Shown here piece after piece: positions 6,343 to 13,730 of a DNA stretch of 16,888 nucleotides. A program made the translations under genes and the position numbers. The notes beneath the pieces were generated by a model. The model was not told the origin of the DNA. It worked only from the letters and a program-made list of their open reading frames with translations, and made no database searches. The stretch spans positions 1 to 16,888 of the forward strand of contig DAOTVS010000094.1 of the NCBI GenBank assembly GCA_034436375.1, read 5' to 3'. Within the stretch, counting starts at the first letter, position 1, and each line of letters begins with the position of its first letter. This stretch comes from DAOTVS01 sp034436375 (GTDB lineage: Bacteria > Chloroflexota > Anaerolineae > SpSt-313).

Positions 6343-8541
6343 TCACTCCCCAGGAGCGGATCCACCGGCGGCGCCATCGGCATAGCTGGGACGGACGACC
6401 TGCAACATGGCGTTGAGCACCTCTACCGTCATGCCGGTGGAGATACCCCCCGCCTGAGATAACGTGATTATGGACCCGCGGCGCAACAGGGCATCCTCGG
6501 CGTAGCTGGTCCCCGTCACCGCTACGACCGTTGTTGTGGCCAGATCTGCATCCTCGCGCAGGGCGTGTAGTACCGCAAAACCATCCATTTCCGGCATGAG
6601 CAGGTCCAGCAGCACCAGCGCCGGGCGCTTCTCATGCGCCAGGCGCAGCGCACGGGCGCCCGAGTGCGCCGTAAGCACCTCAGTTACGCCCTCCATCGTC
6701 TCGAGCATACGCACCATCAGCCGCACAAAGCCAGGGTCGTCATCCACCACCAGGATCGTACCCGGGGCCCGCAGATGCTTCTGCAACAGATTGCTCAGCG
6801 CCTCGCGAGAGATGGGCTTGGTGAGGCACTCACTCAAGCCGCTGCTCTGCTGCAGCCAGCTTGGGCTGGGGATCGAACAGCGCAAGACCGGCACACCATA
6901 GCGCCGGCTCTGTTCGCCCAGCGGCCCCAGCCACTCTGCCGGAGGGACATCGGGCAATTGGTTCATGATGACCGCCAGTGGATGCTCTGCCTCTATCAGC
7001 GCTTCGGCTTGGAGCGCATCCCTGGCAGAAAGCACGCGCCGGTCCCCGAGATAGCGGGAGAGCATCTCGGGAATCGAGGGGTCTGGGTCGATGACCACCA
7101 GAGGGTAGTGGCTGAGGTCAATCTGCCGGCGATCGGGCGTGCGCTGCAGGCGAGTCGTCTGCGCCACGGCGCCGGGCAACGGCAGCGAAAAATGAAAAGT
7201 GCTTCCCTCTCCGACCTTGCTGGTCGCCCACATGCGGCCCCCGTGCAGCTCGATAAACTGCCGGCTGAGCGCCAACCCCAACCCTGCCCCACCGCCGCGG
7301 CGCTGGTCACCATCGAGCTGACGGAATTCCTGGAAGATATTCTCCAGTTGGTCCTCGGGAATGCCCAGGCCCGTATCCTGCACGCTGACCACTATTGCTG
7401 CTTCTTCCTGGACAATGCGCACCGTAATGCCCCCATAGTCAGTATAGCGGAGGGCATTGTTGAAGAGGTTCAGCAACACCTGGCGCACGCGGGTGCGGTC
7501 GACAAAAAGGCGCGGTAGTTCCTCGGGCCACTCAGCATGGTACTCAAGCCCGCGTTGGCGCAAGAGGGGTGAGATGGTATCAGCCGCCTCGGCGATGATG
7601 GAGCGGATGTCATACAGCTCGCGGAACATGGGCAGCCGCGCCGCATCGATGCGCGAGAGGTCGAGGATATCGTTGACCAGGCTCTGCAGGTGCCGGCTGG
7701 CGCGGTAGATTTCCTGAATATCGCCCTCCAGGGTAGGCGTCCAGCGCACATCGCCATAGATCTCAGGAGAGAGGTACATCATCTCGGCAAAACCGACGAT
7801 CAGATTCAGTGGTGTGCGCAGCTCATGGCTCACGTTGGCCACAAACTGCTCCTTGAGGGCGCTCGCTTCCTCAGCCTGCCGGCGGGCGACGATCAGCTCG
7901 TCGTGCGAGCGCTTGAGCAAGGCATAGGCCTCGTCCAGCGCTTTGAGGGTGCGGTTCAGCTCACCCTGGCGGTCCCGCAATTTCAGGATCAGGTCGTGCT
8001 GGCGCTGCGTGGCCTCACGCTCCCAATAGTCGGTCAGATCCGTAACCCGGTTAATGAGGATGCTGAGGACGGCAGCGCCCGCCAGCAGGGCCAGCCAATA
8101 GGTCGGAGGGCCGGCCATCGAACTGCCACGCAACGCCACGACCAGGAATATGCTCACCGCAGCCACGGCTGCCTCCCAGGGCGTGCCCAGGAGCAGGCCA
8201 GCTAACACCACCACCAGCACGAAGAGCGGCAGGGCAGCCGGCAGGCCATAGGCCGACAGGATCAGGCCATTCAGCGCCAGGCTGCCCAGGGTCCAGAGGA
8301 ACGAGGCGCGACGCGGCCACCGTTGCCGCAGGAGCAGAGTCAGCAGCGCCAGGCCCAGCGCAGACCACTTGGCCGCCAGTTCGGGCCCCGCCAGGGGCCG
8401 CGCCATGCCGGCCCAGAGGAATAACAGCCAGGAAGAAAACGTAGAAAAGGTAGCAGCAAAGAACAAGAGCCCACGGCGAAAACCGATCAGGCCACCCTCG
8501 TCCGGCTCAGGCTCCGGATAAAACCAGCGCACACCAGGCAT
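6343..8541 (-). CDS. Membrane-bound hybrid sensor histidine kinase with two C-terminal receiver domains
   Basis: A 732-residue sensor. A cytoplasmic N terminus is followed by about five to six hydrophobic helices between residues 22 and 165 with almost no extracytoplasmic domain, so the signal is probably membrane-borne or intracellular. Residues 175-232 are a likely coiled coil. HisKA has FVANVSHELRTPLN with His239. The HATPase domain has the N-box NLFNNA (358-363), DTGLGI (389-394) and GGGAGLGL (417-424), all intact. The first receiver (about 479-588) starts LVVIDPDP but has Asn527 where the phosphoacceptor Asp should be. The second (about 595-715) has Asp600-602, Asp646 (LLDLLMPEMDG) and Thr676, but the conserved Lys is lost (LSQAGG, 694-699). 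ATG at 8541 has GAGGA 7 bases upstream. It should phosphorylate itself and pass phosphate to the second receiver or to the convergent regulator; partner choice is inferred from location. Confidence 0.92.
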   Translation of the reverse strand: MPGVRWFYPEPEPDEGGLIGFRRGLLFFAATFSTFSSWLLFLWAGMARPLAGPELAAKWSALGLALLTLLLRQRWPRRASFLWTLGSLALNGLILSAYGLPAALPLFVLVVVLAGLLLGTPWEAAVAAVSIFLVVALRGSSMAGPPTYWLALLAGAAVLSILINRVTDLTDYWEREATQRQHDLILKLRDRQGELNRTLKALDEAYALLKRSHDELIVARRQAEEASALKEQFVANVSHELRTPLNLIVGFAEMMYLSPEIYGDVRWTPTLEGDIQEIYRASRHLQSLVNDILDLSRIDAARLPMFRELYDIRSIIAEAADTISPLLRQRGLEYHAEWPEELPRLFVDRTRVRQVLLNLFNNALRYTDYGGITVRIVQEEAAIVVSVQDTGLGIPEDQLENIFQEFRQLDGDQRRGGGAGLGLALSRQFIELHGGRMWATSKVGEGSTFHFSLPLPGAVAQTTRLQRTPDRRQIDLSHYPLVVIDPDPSIPEMLSRYLGDRRVLSARDALQAEALIEAEHPLAVIMNQLPDVPPAEWLGPLGEQSRRYGVPVLRCSIPSPSWLQQSSGLSECLTKPISREALSNLLQKHLRAPGTILVVDDDPGFVRLMVRMLETMEGVTEVLTAHSGARALRLAHEKRPALVLLDLLMPEMDGFAVLHALREDADLATTTVVAVTGTSYAEDALLRRGSIITLSQAGGISTGMTVEVLNAMLQVVRPSYADGAAGGSAPGE

Positions 8542-8583
8542 GAGATGTCCTCGCTAGCACAATACATAAACAGTGGAGAGGAT

Positions 8584-8612
8584 ATCATAGGCCGGGTTTT
8601 CTGAGCAGGCAA
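8584..8612 (-). promoter_or_regulatory. Candidate sigma-70-type promoter of the sensor kinase gene
   Basis: On the minus strand, -35 TTGCCT (8607-8612) and -10 TATGAT (8584-8589) are separated by exactly 17 bases. The expected start is about 35 bases before the kinase ATG at 8541. Four of six and five of six positions match the consensus. It would let the kinase be transcribed apart from the catabolic genes upstream. Confidence 0.5.
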
Positions 8613-8626
8613 ATGGGCTGCCGGCG

Positions 8627-8756
8627 CTACGGGGTGAACTCCTCGCGCTTTTCGATCATGTCGTCGTCGAGGTCCTGGCCGAGGCCGGGCCCGGTGGGCA
8701 GATCGATATAGCCCTGGGCGGGCTCGTCTTGGGCGCCATGCTTTGGTGATTTTCAT
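8627..8756 (-). pseudogene. Remnant of a mandelate racemase/muconate-lactonizing (enolase superfamily) gene
   Basis: A GGGAG Shine-Dalgarno lies 7 bases before an ATG at 8756 that starts MKITKA, the typical opening of enolase-superfamily sugar acid dehydratases (MKITK..). After about six codons the frame becomes meaningless, but a shifted frame then reads QDEPAQGYIDLPTGPGLGQD and ends EKREEFTP with TAG at 8627-8629. That matches the usual C-terminal tail of the same family (..lPtgPGLG..D.d). So the first few codons and the last ~40 remain, and about 1 kb between them has gone, with a frame change. The catalytic domain is absent, so the remnant cannot work. It lies directly after the aldo/keto reductase, suggesting that the operon once included a sugar acid dehydratase step. 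The assignment rests on two short motifs. Confidence 0.55.
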
Positions 8757-8788
8757 GGCGCTACTCCCGGCTGCTTCATGGCTATTCC

Positions 8789-9598
8789 CTACAACTCCAG
8801 CAAGCCCGCTGTACGCATGGCGCTCCCATATGCTTCCAGGCGCCGCTGCTCCTCCGCCGTCAGGGTCGGTCGCTCGGCGATGCCCCGCGCCACACGGCAA
8901 AAGCGCTCCTCGCTGCGCAGTGCCATGAGCGTGACATGGACGGCCGGGTGGCTGAGCACATAGCGGTAAAAGTCCACCATGGGCGGATCATCCTCGGCGG
9001 AGAAGAGCTTTTCCTGGCGCGCGGCCGACATGATGATCACACCCGTCCCCTGCGCCACGGCGTGGGGGAAGATCAGGCTCTCCGGTTCTTTCATGGCGCA
9101 GTTGTACCAACAGAGGACGGTATCGAACAAGCCAGTGGCCACCGCTTTGCCGACCTCAGCCCAGTCGTGGCCCGTCACGCCGATAAAGCGCACCAGGCCC
9201 TGCTCGCGGGCCCGCACGGCCGCCTCCATAGTCCCGCCCGGCCCCAGCACCTGCGCGCGCTCCGCCTCGGTGTTCAGATAGTGGATCTGCCAGATGTCGA
9301 TATAGTCGGTGCGCAGCGAGCGGAGTGACTGCTCCAGCTCCGCCCGCGCGCCGGCCGCGTCGCGCCGCTGCGTCTTGGTAGCCAGCACCAACTTGTGGCG
9401 GCGGCCGGCGATGGCGTGGCCGATGAGCTGCTCATCCTCGCCGTTCAGATAATCGTGGGCGGTATCCAGGTAGTTCACGCCGCAGTCGAGGGCCGCGCGA
9501 TAGCCCTCCACGGTGCGGCAATAGGCGCCGCCGATGCCCAGGCGGGTCACCTGCAGGCCCGTGCGGCCCAGCGCAATGCGCGGGATGCCCTCAGCCAT
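8789..9598 (-). CDS. Aldo/keto reductase
   Basis: A 269-residue cytoplasmic NAD(P)H-dependent oxidoreductase of the aldo/keto reductase superfamily. ATG at 9598 is chosen: GGGAGGAG lies 9 bases upstream and the protein then begins MAEGIPRIALGRTGLQVTRLG, the normal N terminus. The frame stays open to 9622 (MQWEEQQK), which is less likely. The catalytic tetrad is visible: Asp45 (YLDTAHDY), Tyr50, Lys75 (LATKTQ) and His106 (WQIHYLN). The barrel continues through VRFIGVTGHDW, and the C terminus is slightly short for the family. It would reduce or oxidise a sugar or sugar-derived carbonyl. Placed between a glycoside hydrolase and a dehydratase relic, it probably acts on the released sugar. Substrate and cofactor preference cannot be read. 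Confidence 0.9.
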   Translation of the reverse strand: MAEGIPRIALGRTGLQVTRLGIGGAYCRTVEGYRAALDCGVNYLDTAHDYLNGEDEQLIGHAIAGRRHKLVLATKTQRRDAAGARAELEQSLRSLRTDYIDIWQIHYLNTEAERAQVLGPGGTMEAAVRAREQGLVRFIGVTGHDWAEVGKAVATGLFDTVLCWYNCAMKEPESLIFPHAVAQGTGVIIMSAARQEKLFSAEDDPPMVDFYRYVLSHPAVHVTLMALRSEERFCRVARGIAERPTLTAEEQRRLEAYGSAMRTAGLLEL

Positions 9599-9639
9599 CT
9601 TCTGCTGCTCCTCCCATTGCACGTTAGCTCAATGGACAT

Positions 9640-9668
9640 AGTTTACAGGAGGTTTGCATTTAAAGCAA
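9640..9668 (-). promoter_or_regulatory. Weak candidate promoter for the aldo/keto reductase
   Basis: On the minus strand TTGCTT (9663-9668) and TAAACT (9640-9645) are 17 bases apart, about 42 bases before the ATG. TTGC (9654-9657) and GCAA (9665-9668) form a near-palindromic site around TTTAAA that overlaps the -35. The match to consensus is modest. Confidence 0.3.
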
Positions 9669-9734
9669 GAATCGAGTGGGCGCCCGGGGTAGGAGCCGGG
9701 CGATATGCTTCGCCGCCTCCCGGCCCCTCCCGGG

Positions 9735-9816
9735 GGGGTTTGGGGGTGTAGGAGGTTGTCGTCGGCTGCCCGGCGCGGCTTGCAGCCGACGACAACCTCC
9801 TACACCCCCAAACCCC
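9735..9816. repeat. Perfect 35-bp inverted repeat (hairpin) after the GH106-like gene
   Basis: Bases 9735-9769 and 9782-9816 are exact reverse complements, separated by 12 GC-rich bases. The hairpin ends 1 bp from the TAA (9818-9820) of the glycoside hydrolase, so it would cap that message. No U-run follows in the transcript, so it is not a standard intrinsic terminator, though it may still stop transcription or protect the 3' end. The stretch 9680-9735 beside it is also rich in short GC inverted repeats. The arm holds GGGTTTGGGGG, also found beside the 13600-13712 element. Confidence 0.9.
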
Positions 9817-9817
9817 T

Positions 9818-12718
9818 TTAGACCAAGGTGATGCGCGGCGTAGCAATGAGGCGCACGGGGCCGATGAGCCCGGAGCGGAGTTGCTCCGGCTTGAAGTGCG
9901 CCCAGCCTCGCTGCGGCTCGGGCGCATCGGCATGGCGCACGGCGATATAGTTGGCCAGGGTGTTCGAGACCTCCACCGCCAGATCATTTTCGCCTGCACG
10001 CGCGCCGGGCAGGTCCAGCCGGTAAGGGGCCCAGGGGCGGTCGCCGATCAGCTCGCCGTTCAGATAGACGCGCGCAGCGATGCGCACCTCCCCCAGGTCT
10101 AGCTCCAGCCTGCGGCCGGCCCATGCCTCCGGCAGATGGAAAACCTGCCGGTAGCGGCCGGTGCCGGAAAAGAAGGGCAGGCCCTGCTCCGTCCACGAGC
10201 CGGTGCGCAGCGCCTCGGGGTAACCTCCCGCCGGCTGCATCAGCTCCAGGCGGTCCATGTCGTGCCGCCACTCGGGCTCTTCCGGGAAGGGCAACACCGC
10301 GAACGCCCAGGTTTCGTCCAGGGGCAGCTCGGCGGGTTCCTCGGCGCACTCGCCGGCCAGCTCCAGCTCCCGGCCGCCCACCGCCACGCGCGCCCACTGC
10401 CGGCCGGGCGCCGCCGCCTCGCCGGTCACACTGAGCCGGCCCGCCGCCACGTGCACCCGGGCGTTGCGCAGGTTGGTCGCGGTGAGGTGCGGCCGCTCGG
10501 GCCCCACACGCAGGACGACGAAAAAGCCGTCGTAAGGGCCAAGAGCGAGGGGCACCGTCACGCGCTCGCCCGCACGGCGGTAGAGGTCAATCGGCGTCAC
10601 TGTGCCTGTCTCAGGATGCCAGCGCTCCGGGTTGCCGGGGCCGCTGAGGGTGACCTCCACCTCCACGGCGTGATCGAGCCGGCTGGTGAGGTAATAGATC
10701 TCGAGCCCGGGCAGGCGCCGCTGCTGCACGTCGATGCCCCAGAGGGGGATCTCGGCATTCGGCGCGACCTGCGCAAGCACGCCCGCCAGTTCCGGCCCGA
10801 ACCCGCCCGAGAAGTAGAGCGCGCGCGGATTAGCCGGGCGCCCGGGCTGGGGGGCATCGCCCCACAGCTCGCGCACGAGCGCGGCCACCGCCGGGTCGCC
10901 CTCGCCCGCCTCCGCCGAGGCCGTCGGCAGGCAGCGCAGGGCAATGACCGTGCCGCCCTGCCGCCAAAAGGCCGCCGCCTGCTCCAGCGTCGCCCGGCGG
11001 ATGGTGTGCACCGCGGGCAGGATGAGCGCAGGGAAGCGCTCCTCGCCCACTGCCAGCCGGCCGTCTTCGACCCCGGCCCGCTGCAGGGTGTCGTCATCCA
11101 GCACGTCCAGGTCGCGCCCATGCTCGCGCAGGCCCTCGATGATGGCCCGATAGCACGAGTCGGTCACCACGGCGGCGGGGCCCTGCTCCAGCTTGTCGGC
11201 GGTCATCCAGGTGCCGGGGAGATCATAGACGTTGGCGTGCAGGCTGCGCAGCCAGCCGTCGGCCAGGCGATAGTCGGCCCAGACGCTGGTGATGGGGTAG
11301 AGCACGGCGCACTGGGCCACGTGCGTCCCCTGGCTGAGCAGGTAGCCGGTGCGCGCCGTCAGGTCGGCAAAGTGATGGTAATGGCGCCAGTAGGGCTGGC
11401 GGAAGAACATGGAGGGCGGGCAGTCGTGCCAGCGGTAGCCCAGGTTGTCGGGCGCCTGGGGGATGGGCACGGTATCGGAGATGCTGTAGAAAAAGGCGTG
11501 CGGCACGAGCAGGTTGACCCCATGCACATACTCCCACTGCATCTGCCAGCGCATCCACTGCATGTCGGCGGCCCAGCCGGCCAGGGCAAAGGTTTCGCTC
11601 ATCACCCGCGAGCGGCCGTAGCAGTGGGCCACCGACTGGGCCAGCTTGGGCACGCTGGAGGGGATGCGCCCGGGGAAGATCCAGTCGATGCCAGGGATGT
11701 GCAGATGCCGGAGCTGGCGAAAGGCGTCGGCCATGAAGCGGGTGTTGAGGATGAGGTTCTCCTCCAGCAACAGATGGCCCGAGAAATCGAGCCCCTGCTC
11801 CGCGCACCAGCGGCCGCAGCGGGCAAAAAAGGCCTCTTCGTAGAGCGCGGCGATGGTATCGTAATAGTCGCAGCGCACCCGCGCCGTCTCGGGGCCGCCG
11901 TCGTACCAGAGGAGGGGCAGGTAGGGCTCAATGGCGTAACCGTGCCGCGCCCGAAAGGCCGCCGCGACCTTGAGCCCCCAGGCGGGAAAGGTGGAGGGGG
12001 GCTCGTCGGTGAACATGGCCCACACCGTCTGCCCCAGGTCTGGGCCCAGGCGCTTTTTGTACTCCTCATGGGTCAGCTGAATGAACAGGTCGACGGCGTC
12101 GGCATTGGTCAGGTCGGTCCAGGCCTCGGAGCCATAGTGGTCACCGCAGACCGTCCAGCCACGGCGCTGCACCACGCCCATCAGGCGCCAACTGCCGGGA
12201 GGCACCGACCAGCGCAGCCGCCGGTTCGCCACGCAGGGGCGCAGGTCCACCAACCGGGCGGCGTCGACCCGTTCGCCGTCTATCACCGGCGCCGCCGAGA
12301 GCGCCACTAGCTCGCGGCCGCCGGGCGCCGCCCACTCCAGGTCCTGCGGCCCCTGCACATCCGTCGAAAGCAGCTCCAGGTGCCGGCGGATGAAATCAGG
12401 GTTGGCGGCGGGCACGCGGCCGCCGGCGATGCCGGAGGCCCAGGGGTACTCGTCATAGGCCCACAGGCGCATACCCAGCGCTTTCGCCTCGTCAACGCAG
12501 GCGCCGAGGGCCTGCCAGAACTCTTCCGAGAGGTACTCCGTCACCAGCCCCGGCCGGGGGTGCAGCACCGCGCCCTGCACGTGCTGCGCGTGCATCTGCC
12601 GGAGCTGGTAGCGCAGACGGTCCTCCTCCAGCACTTCGTTGAGGAACCAGAAGGGGATGGGGCTGTACTCGACGGGCGGGTGGGCAAAGCCGGCATGGAG
12701 GTCACTGAGGTCAGGCAT
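9818..12718 (-). CDS. GH106-like glycoside hydrolase (putative alpha-L-rhamnosidase)
   Basis: A 966-residue protein. ATG at 12718 is chosen from AAGGAG 5-6 bases upstream; the frame extends to 12763 but without a comparable ribosome site. The N-terminal region has PIPFWFLNEVL (20-30), LRQMHAQHVQGAVLHPRPG (39-57) and LWAYDEYPWASGIAGGRVP (85-103), the pattern of GH106-type barrels. NADAVDLFIQLTHEEY (205-220) leads into WAMFTDEP (233-240), where Glu239 is a probable catalytic acid. A long middle region of barrel and beta-domains follows. About residues 830-966 form a GH2-like sugar-binding jelly roll (GTGRYRQVFHLPEAW, ARVYLNGELIGDRPWAPY). No signal peptide is seen, so it should act in the cytoplasm on imported oligosaccharides. 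It starts 41 bp after the HEPN gene. The hydrolase family is convincing; rhamnose as the released sugar is inferred from family knowledge. Confidence 0.82.
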   Translation of the reverse strand: MPDLSDLHAGFAHPPVEYSPIPFWFLNEVLEEDRLRYQLRQMHAQHVQGAVLHPRPGLVTEYLSEEFWQALGACVDEAKALGMRLWAYDEYPWASGIAGGRVPAANPDFIRRHLELLSTDVQGPQDLEWAAPGGRELVALSAAPVIDGERVDAARLVDLRPCVANRRLRWSVPPGSWRLMGVVQRRGWTVCGDHYGSEAWTDLTNADAVDLFIQLTHEEYKKRLGPDLGQTVWAMFTDEPPSTFPAWGLKVAAAFRARHGYAIEPYLPLLWYDGGPETARVRCDYYDTIAALYEEAFFARCGRWCAEQGLDFSGHLLLEENLILNTRFMADAFRQLRHLHIPGIDWIFPGRIPSSVPKLAQSVAHCYGRSRVMSETFALAGWAADMQWMRWQMQWEYVHGVNLLVPHAFFYSISDTVPIPQAPDNLGYRWHDCPPSMFFRQPYWRHYHHFADLTARTGYLLSQGTHVAQCAVLYPITSVWADYRLADGWLRSLHANVYDLPGTWMTADKLEQGPAAVVTDSCYRAIIEGLREHGRDLDVLDDDTLQRAGVEDGRLAVGEERFPALILPAVHTIRRATLEQAAAFWRQGGTVIALRCLPTASAEAGEGDPAVAALVRELWGDAPQPGRPANPRALYFSGGFGPELAGVLAQVAPNAEIPLWGIDVQQRRLPGLEIYYLTSRLDHAVEVEVTLSGPGNPERWHPETGTVTPIDLYRRAGERVTVPLALGPYDGFFVVLRVGPERPHLTATNLRNARVHVAAGRLSVTGEAAAPGRQWARVAVGGRELELAGECAEEPAELPLDETWAFAVLPFPEEPEWRHDMDRLELMQPAGGYPEALRTGSWTEQGLPFFSGTGRYRQVFHLPEAWAGRRLELDLGEVRIAARVYLNGELIGDRPWAPYRLDLPGARAGENDLAVEVSNTLANYIAVRHADAPEPQRGWAHFKPEQLRSGLIGPVRLIATPRITLV

Positions 12719-12759
12719 AGCAACTCCTTGGCGGGTGAGGGGGCCCGAAGCGAAACAGG

Positions 12760-13158
12760 TCAATGAGGGATCAGGTAAGTGTCCACTGTTTCCACGAATT
12801 GATCCGCTGCACGCAGGGATTCCTCGGCTTGCTCCCGGTCCAACGGATACAACTCTCGGTAATCGGCGATCTGGCGAATATCAAAGGCCTTGTGGAGTGC
12901 CTTACTCATCGCCTCTGGGAGTTCCCCGCTCTTCACGAAATACTGATCAAAGAGCGCGATCACGCCAGCATGCTTCGACGATCCCTTGCCCACTGTCGTC
13001 AGCAGTGCCAGCACTGCATAGAACATGGCATAGTATGATCGATTGATGATACTTCCCGAGCTGCCCCCTTGATCCGAGAGCATATGTGCATCCCGTAGTG
13101 TCTCCCTGGCACGCTGAAGACGATAGGAGATGAGCGATTGCCTGTCTTCTTGGCTCAT
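12760..13158 (-). CDS. HEPN domain protein, partner of the MNT nucleotidyltransferase
   Basis: A 132-residue all-helical protein of the HEPN family. Family features are INRSYYAMFYAVLALL (38-53), the GxxxKHAGVIALFDQYFV region (58-75) and DIRQIADYRELY (93-104). Its ATG overlaps the TGA of the upstream nucleotidyltransferase (ATGA, 13155-13158), so the two are translationally coupled. HEPN/MNT pairs are known as toxin-antitoxin modules in which HEPN is an RNase silenced by AMP addition. Here the usual Rx4-6H catalytic motif is not seen at the expected C-terminal position (RQIADY carries no His). An RNase role is therefore doubtful, and it may belong to the HI0074-like non-toxic or substrate-binding group. 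The glycoside hydrolase follows after 41 bp. Confidence 0.87.
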   Translation of the reverse strand: MSQEDRQSLISYRLQRARETLRDAHMLSDQGGSSGSIINRSYYAMFYAVLALLTTVGKGSSKHAGVIALFDQYFVKSGELPEAMSKALHKAFDIRQIADYRELYPLDREQAEESLRAADQFVETVDTYLIPH

Positions 13159-13490
13159 ACGGCTACACCTTCTCTCTGCACCGCTTGGAAAAACGGCGAT
13201 GCGGAGAGGAGCAACATCTCCTCATCAGTGGCCGGGATCACCGAGATGACTTTGCCCGCCCCAAACCCTACTTCCCAGGCGATTTCCAGGACCAGATCCA
13301 GGGTGCTCTTGTCCAGATTGGGGAGCACCACCAGTACATCGATGTCCGATTCGTCGGTTGCCTCGCCCCGGGCCTGGGACCCGAAGAGAATCACCCGGAT
13401 AGGCTCACCCAGAGCTTCGGTCAGCTTACGCCGGAACTCCTCGGCCAATCGGATGCCCTCGGACTTTGGGACACGGGAAGCCGGTATCAT
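13155..13490 (-). CDS. MNT-type nucleotidyltransferase domain protein
   Basis: A 111-residue minimal nucleotidyltransferase. The ATG at 13490 is chosen as the first ATG; a TTG at 13526 would add 12 residues. The fold signature is clear: VILFGSQARGEATDESDIDVLVVL at about 33-56, with GSxARG at 37-42 and metal-binding Asp49 and Asp51. In paired HEPN/MNT modules this protein acts as antitoxin, adding AMP to a Tyr of the HEPN partner. Its stop overlaps the start of HEPN, and a good promoter lies about 65 bases upstream, so the pair can be expressed apart from the oxidoreductase genes before it. Its position inside a sugar locus is unusual. Confidence 0.88.
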   Translation of the reverse strand: MIPASRVPKSEGIRLAEEFRRKLTEALGEPIRVILFGSQARGEATDESDIDVLVVLPNLDKSTLDLVLEIAWEVGFGAGKVISVIPATDEEMLLLSASPFFQAVQREGVAV

Positions 13491-13559
13491 ATGCTCACTT
13501 CCATCTGAACTGACGAATAGACACAAGGGTACAAGACCGCTCTCAGTTCGTCTAGTATG

Positions 13560-13588
13560 AGTCTAGCCCAAACAGTGAGCACCGTCAA
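13560..13588 (-). promoter_or_regulatory. Candidate sigma-70-type promoter of the MNT/HEPN (and GH106-like) genes
   Basis: On the minus strand TTGACG (13583-13588, five of six) and TAGACT (13560-13565, four of six) are 17 bases apart. The start would fall near 13553, about 63 bases before the MNT ATG. CTAG repeats around 13551-13565 might serve autoregulation, but that is only a suggestion. Confidence 0.55.
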
Positions 13589-13599
13589 TCGCGGATAGA

Positions 13600-13712
13600 T
13601 TTGGGGGGCAGGGCTTCTCCAAAGTCCATCTGCGGCCGGCTGTAGGCGCGGCATGTTGCCGCGGCTACACCCACCTCTGGGCACGACTTTGGAAAAGCCC
13701 TGGGTTTGGGGG
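13600..13712. mobile_element. Possible MITE-like element with near-perfect 18-bp terminal inverted repeats
   Basis: Bases 13609-13626 and 13685-13702 are inverted repeats with one mismatch (CAGGGCTTCTCCAAAGTC against GACTTTGGAAAAGCCCTG). Within lies a second hairpin, 13641-13653 with 13657-13669, also with one mismatch. TTTGGGGG occurs directly outside both ends (13600-13607 and 13705-13712), like an 8-bp target duplication. It has no coding capacity. The end sequence recalls ISL3-type termini, but I hold that loosely. It sits 28 bp after the FAD oxidoreductase stop and just upstream of the MNT promoter. Confidence 0.45.
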
Positions 13713-13730
13713 CCTGATGGGACAGTCACA

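Noticed and set aside
5051..6346. Minus-strand open frame opposite the receiver-domain regulator
   Set aside because: Composition typical of an antisense shadow; the plus frame has a clear receiver domain.
8487..8900. Minus-strand frame across the kinase/aldo-keto reductase gap, containing MKITKAWRP
   Set aside because: Beyond the first six codons it is Arg/Pro-rich nonsense; better explained as the frameshifted remains of an enolase-superfamily gene.
9735..9816. Classical Rho-independent terminator
   Set aside because: Stem is very strong, but no U-run follows on the minus-strand transcript.
10136..12310. Long plus-strand open frame (724 codons) opposite the GH106-like gene
   Set aside because: GC-rich antisense shadow: its translation is Gly/Ala/His/Arg-rich without domain motifs, while the minus strand encodes a coherent glycoside hydrolase.
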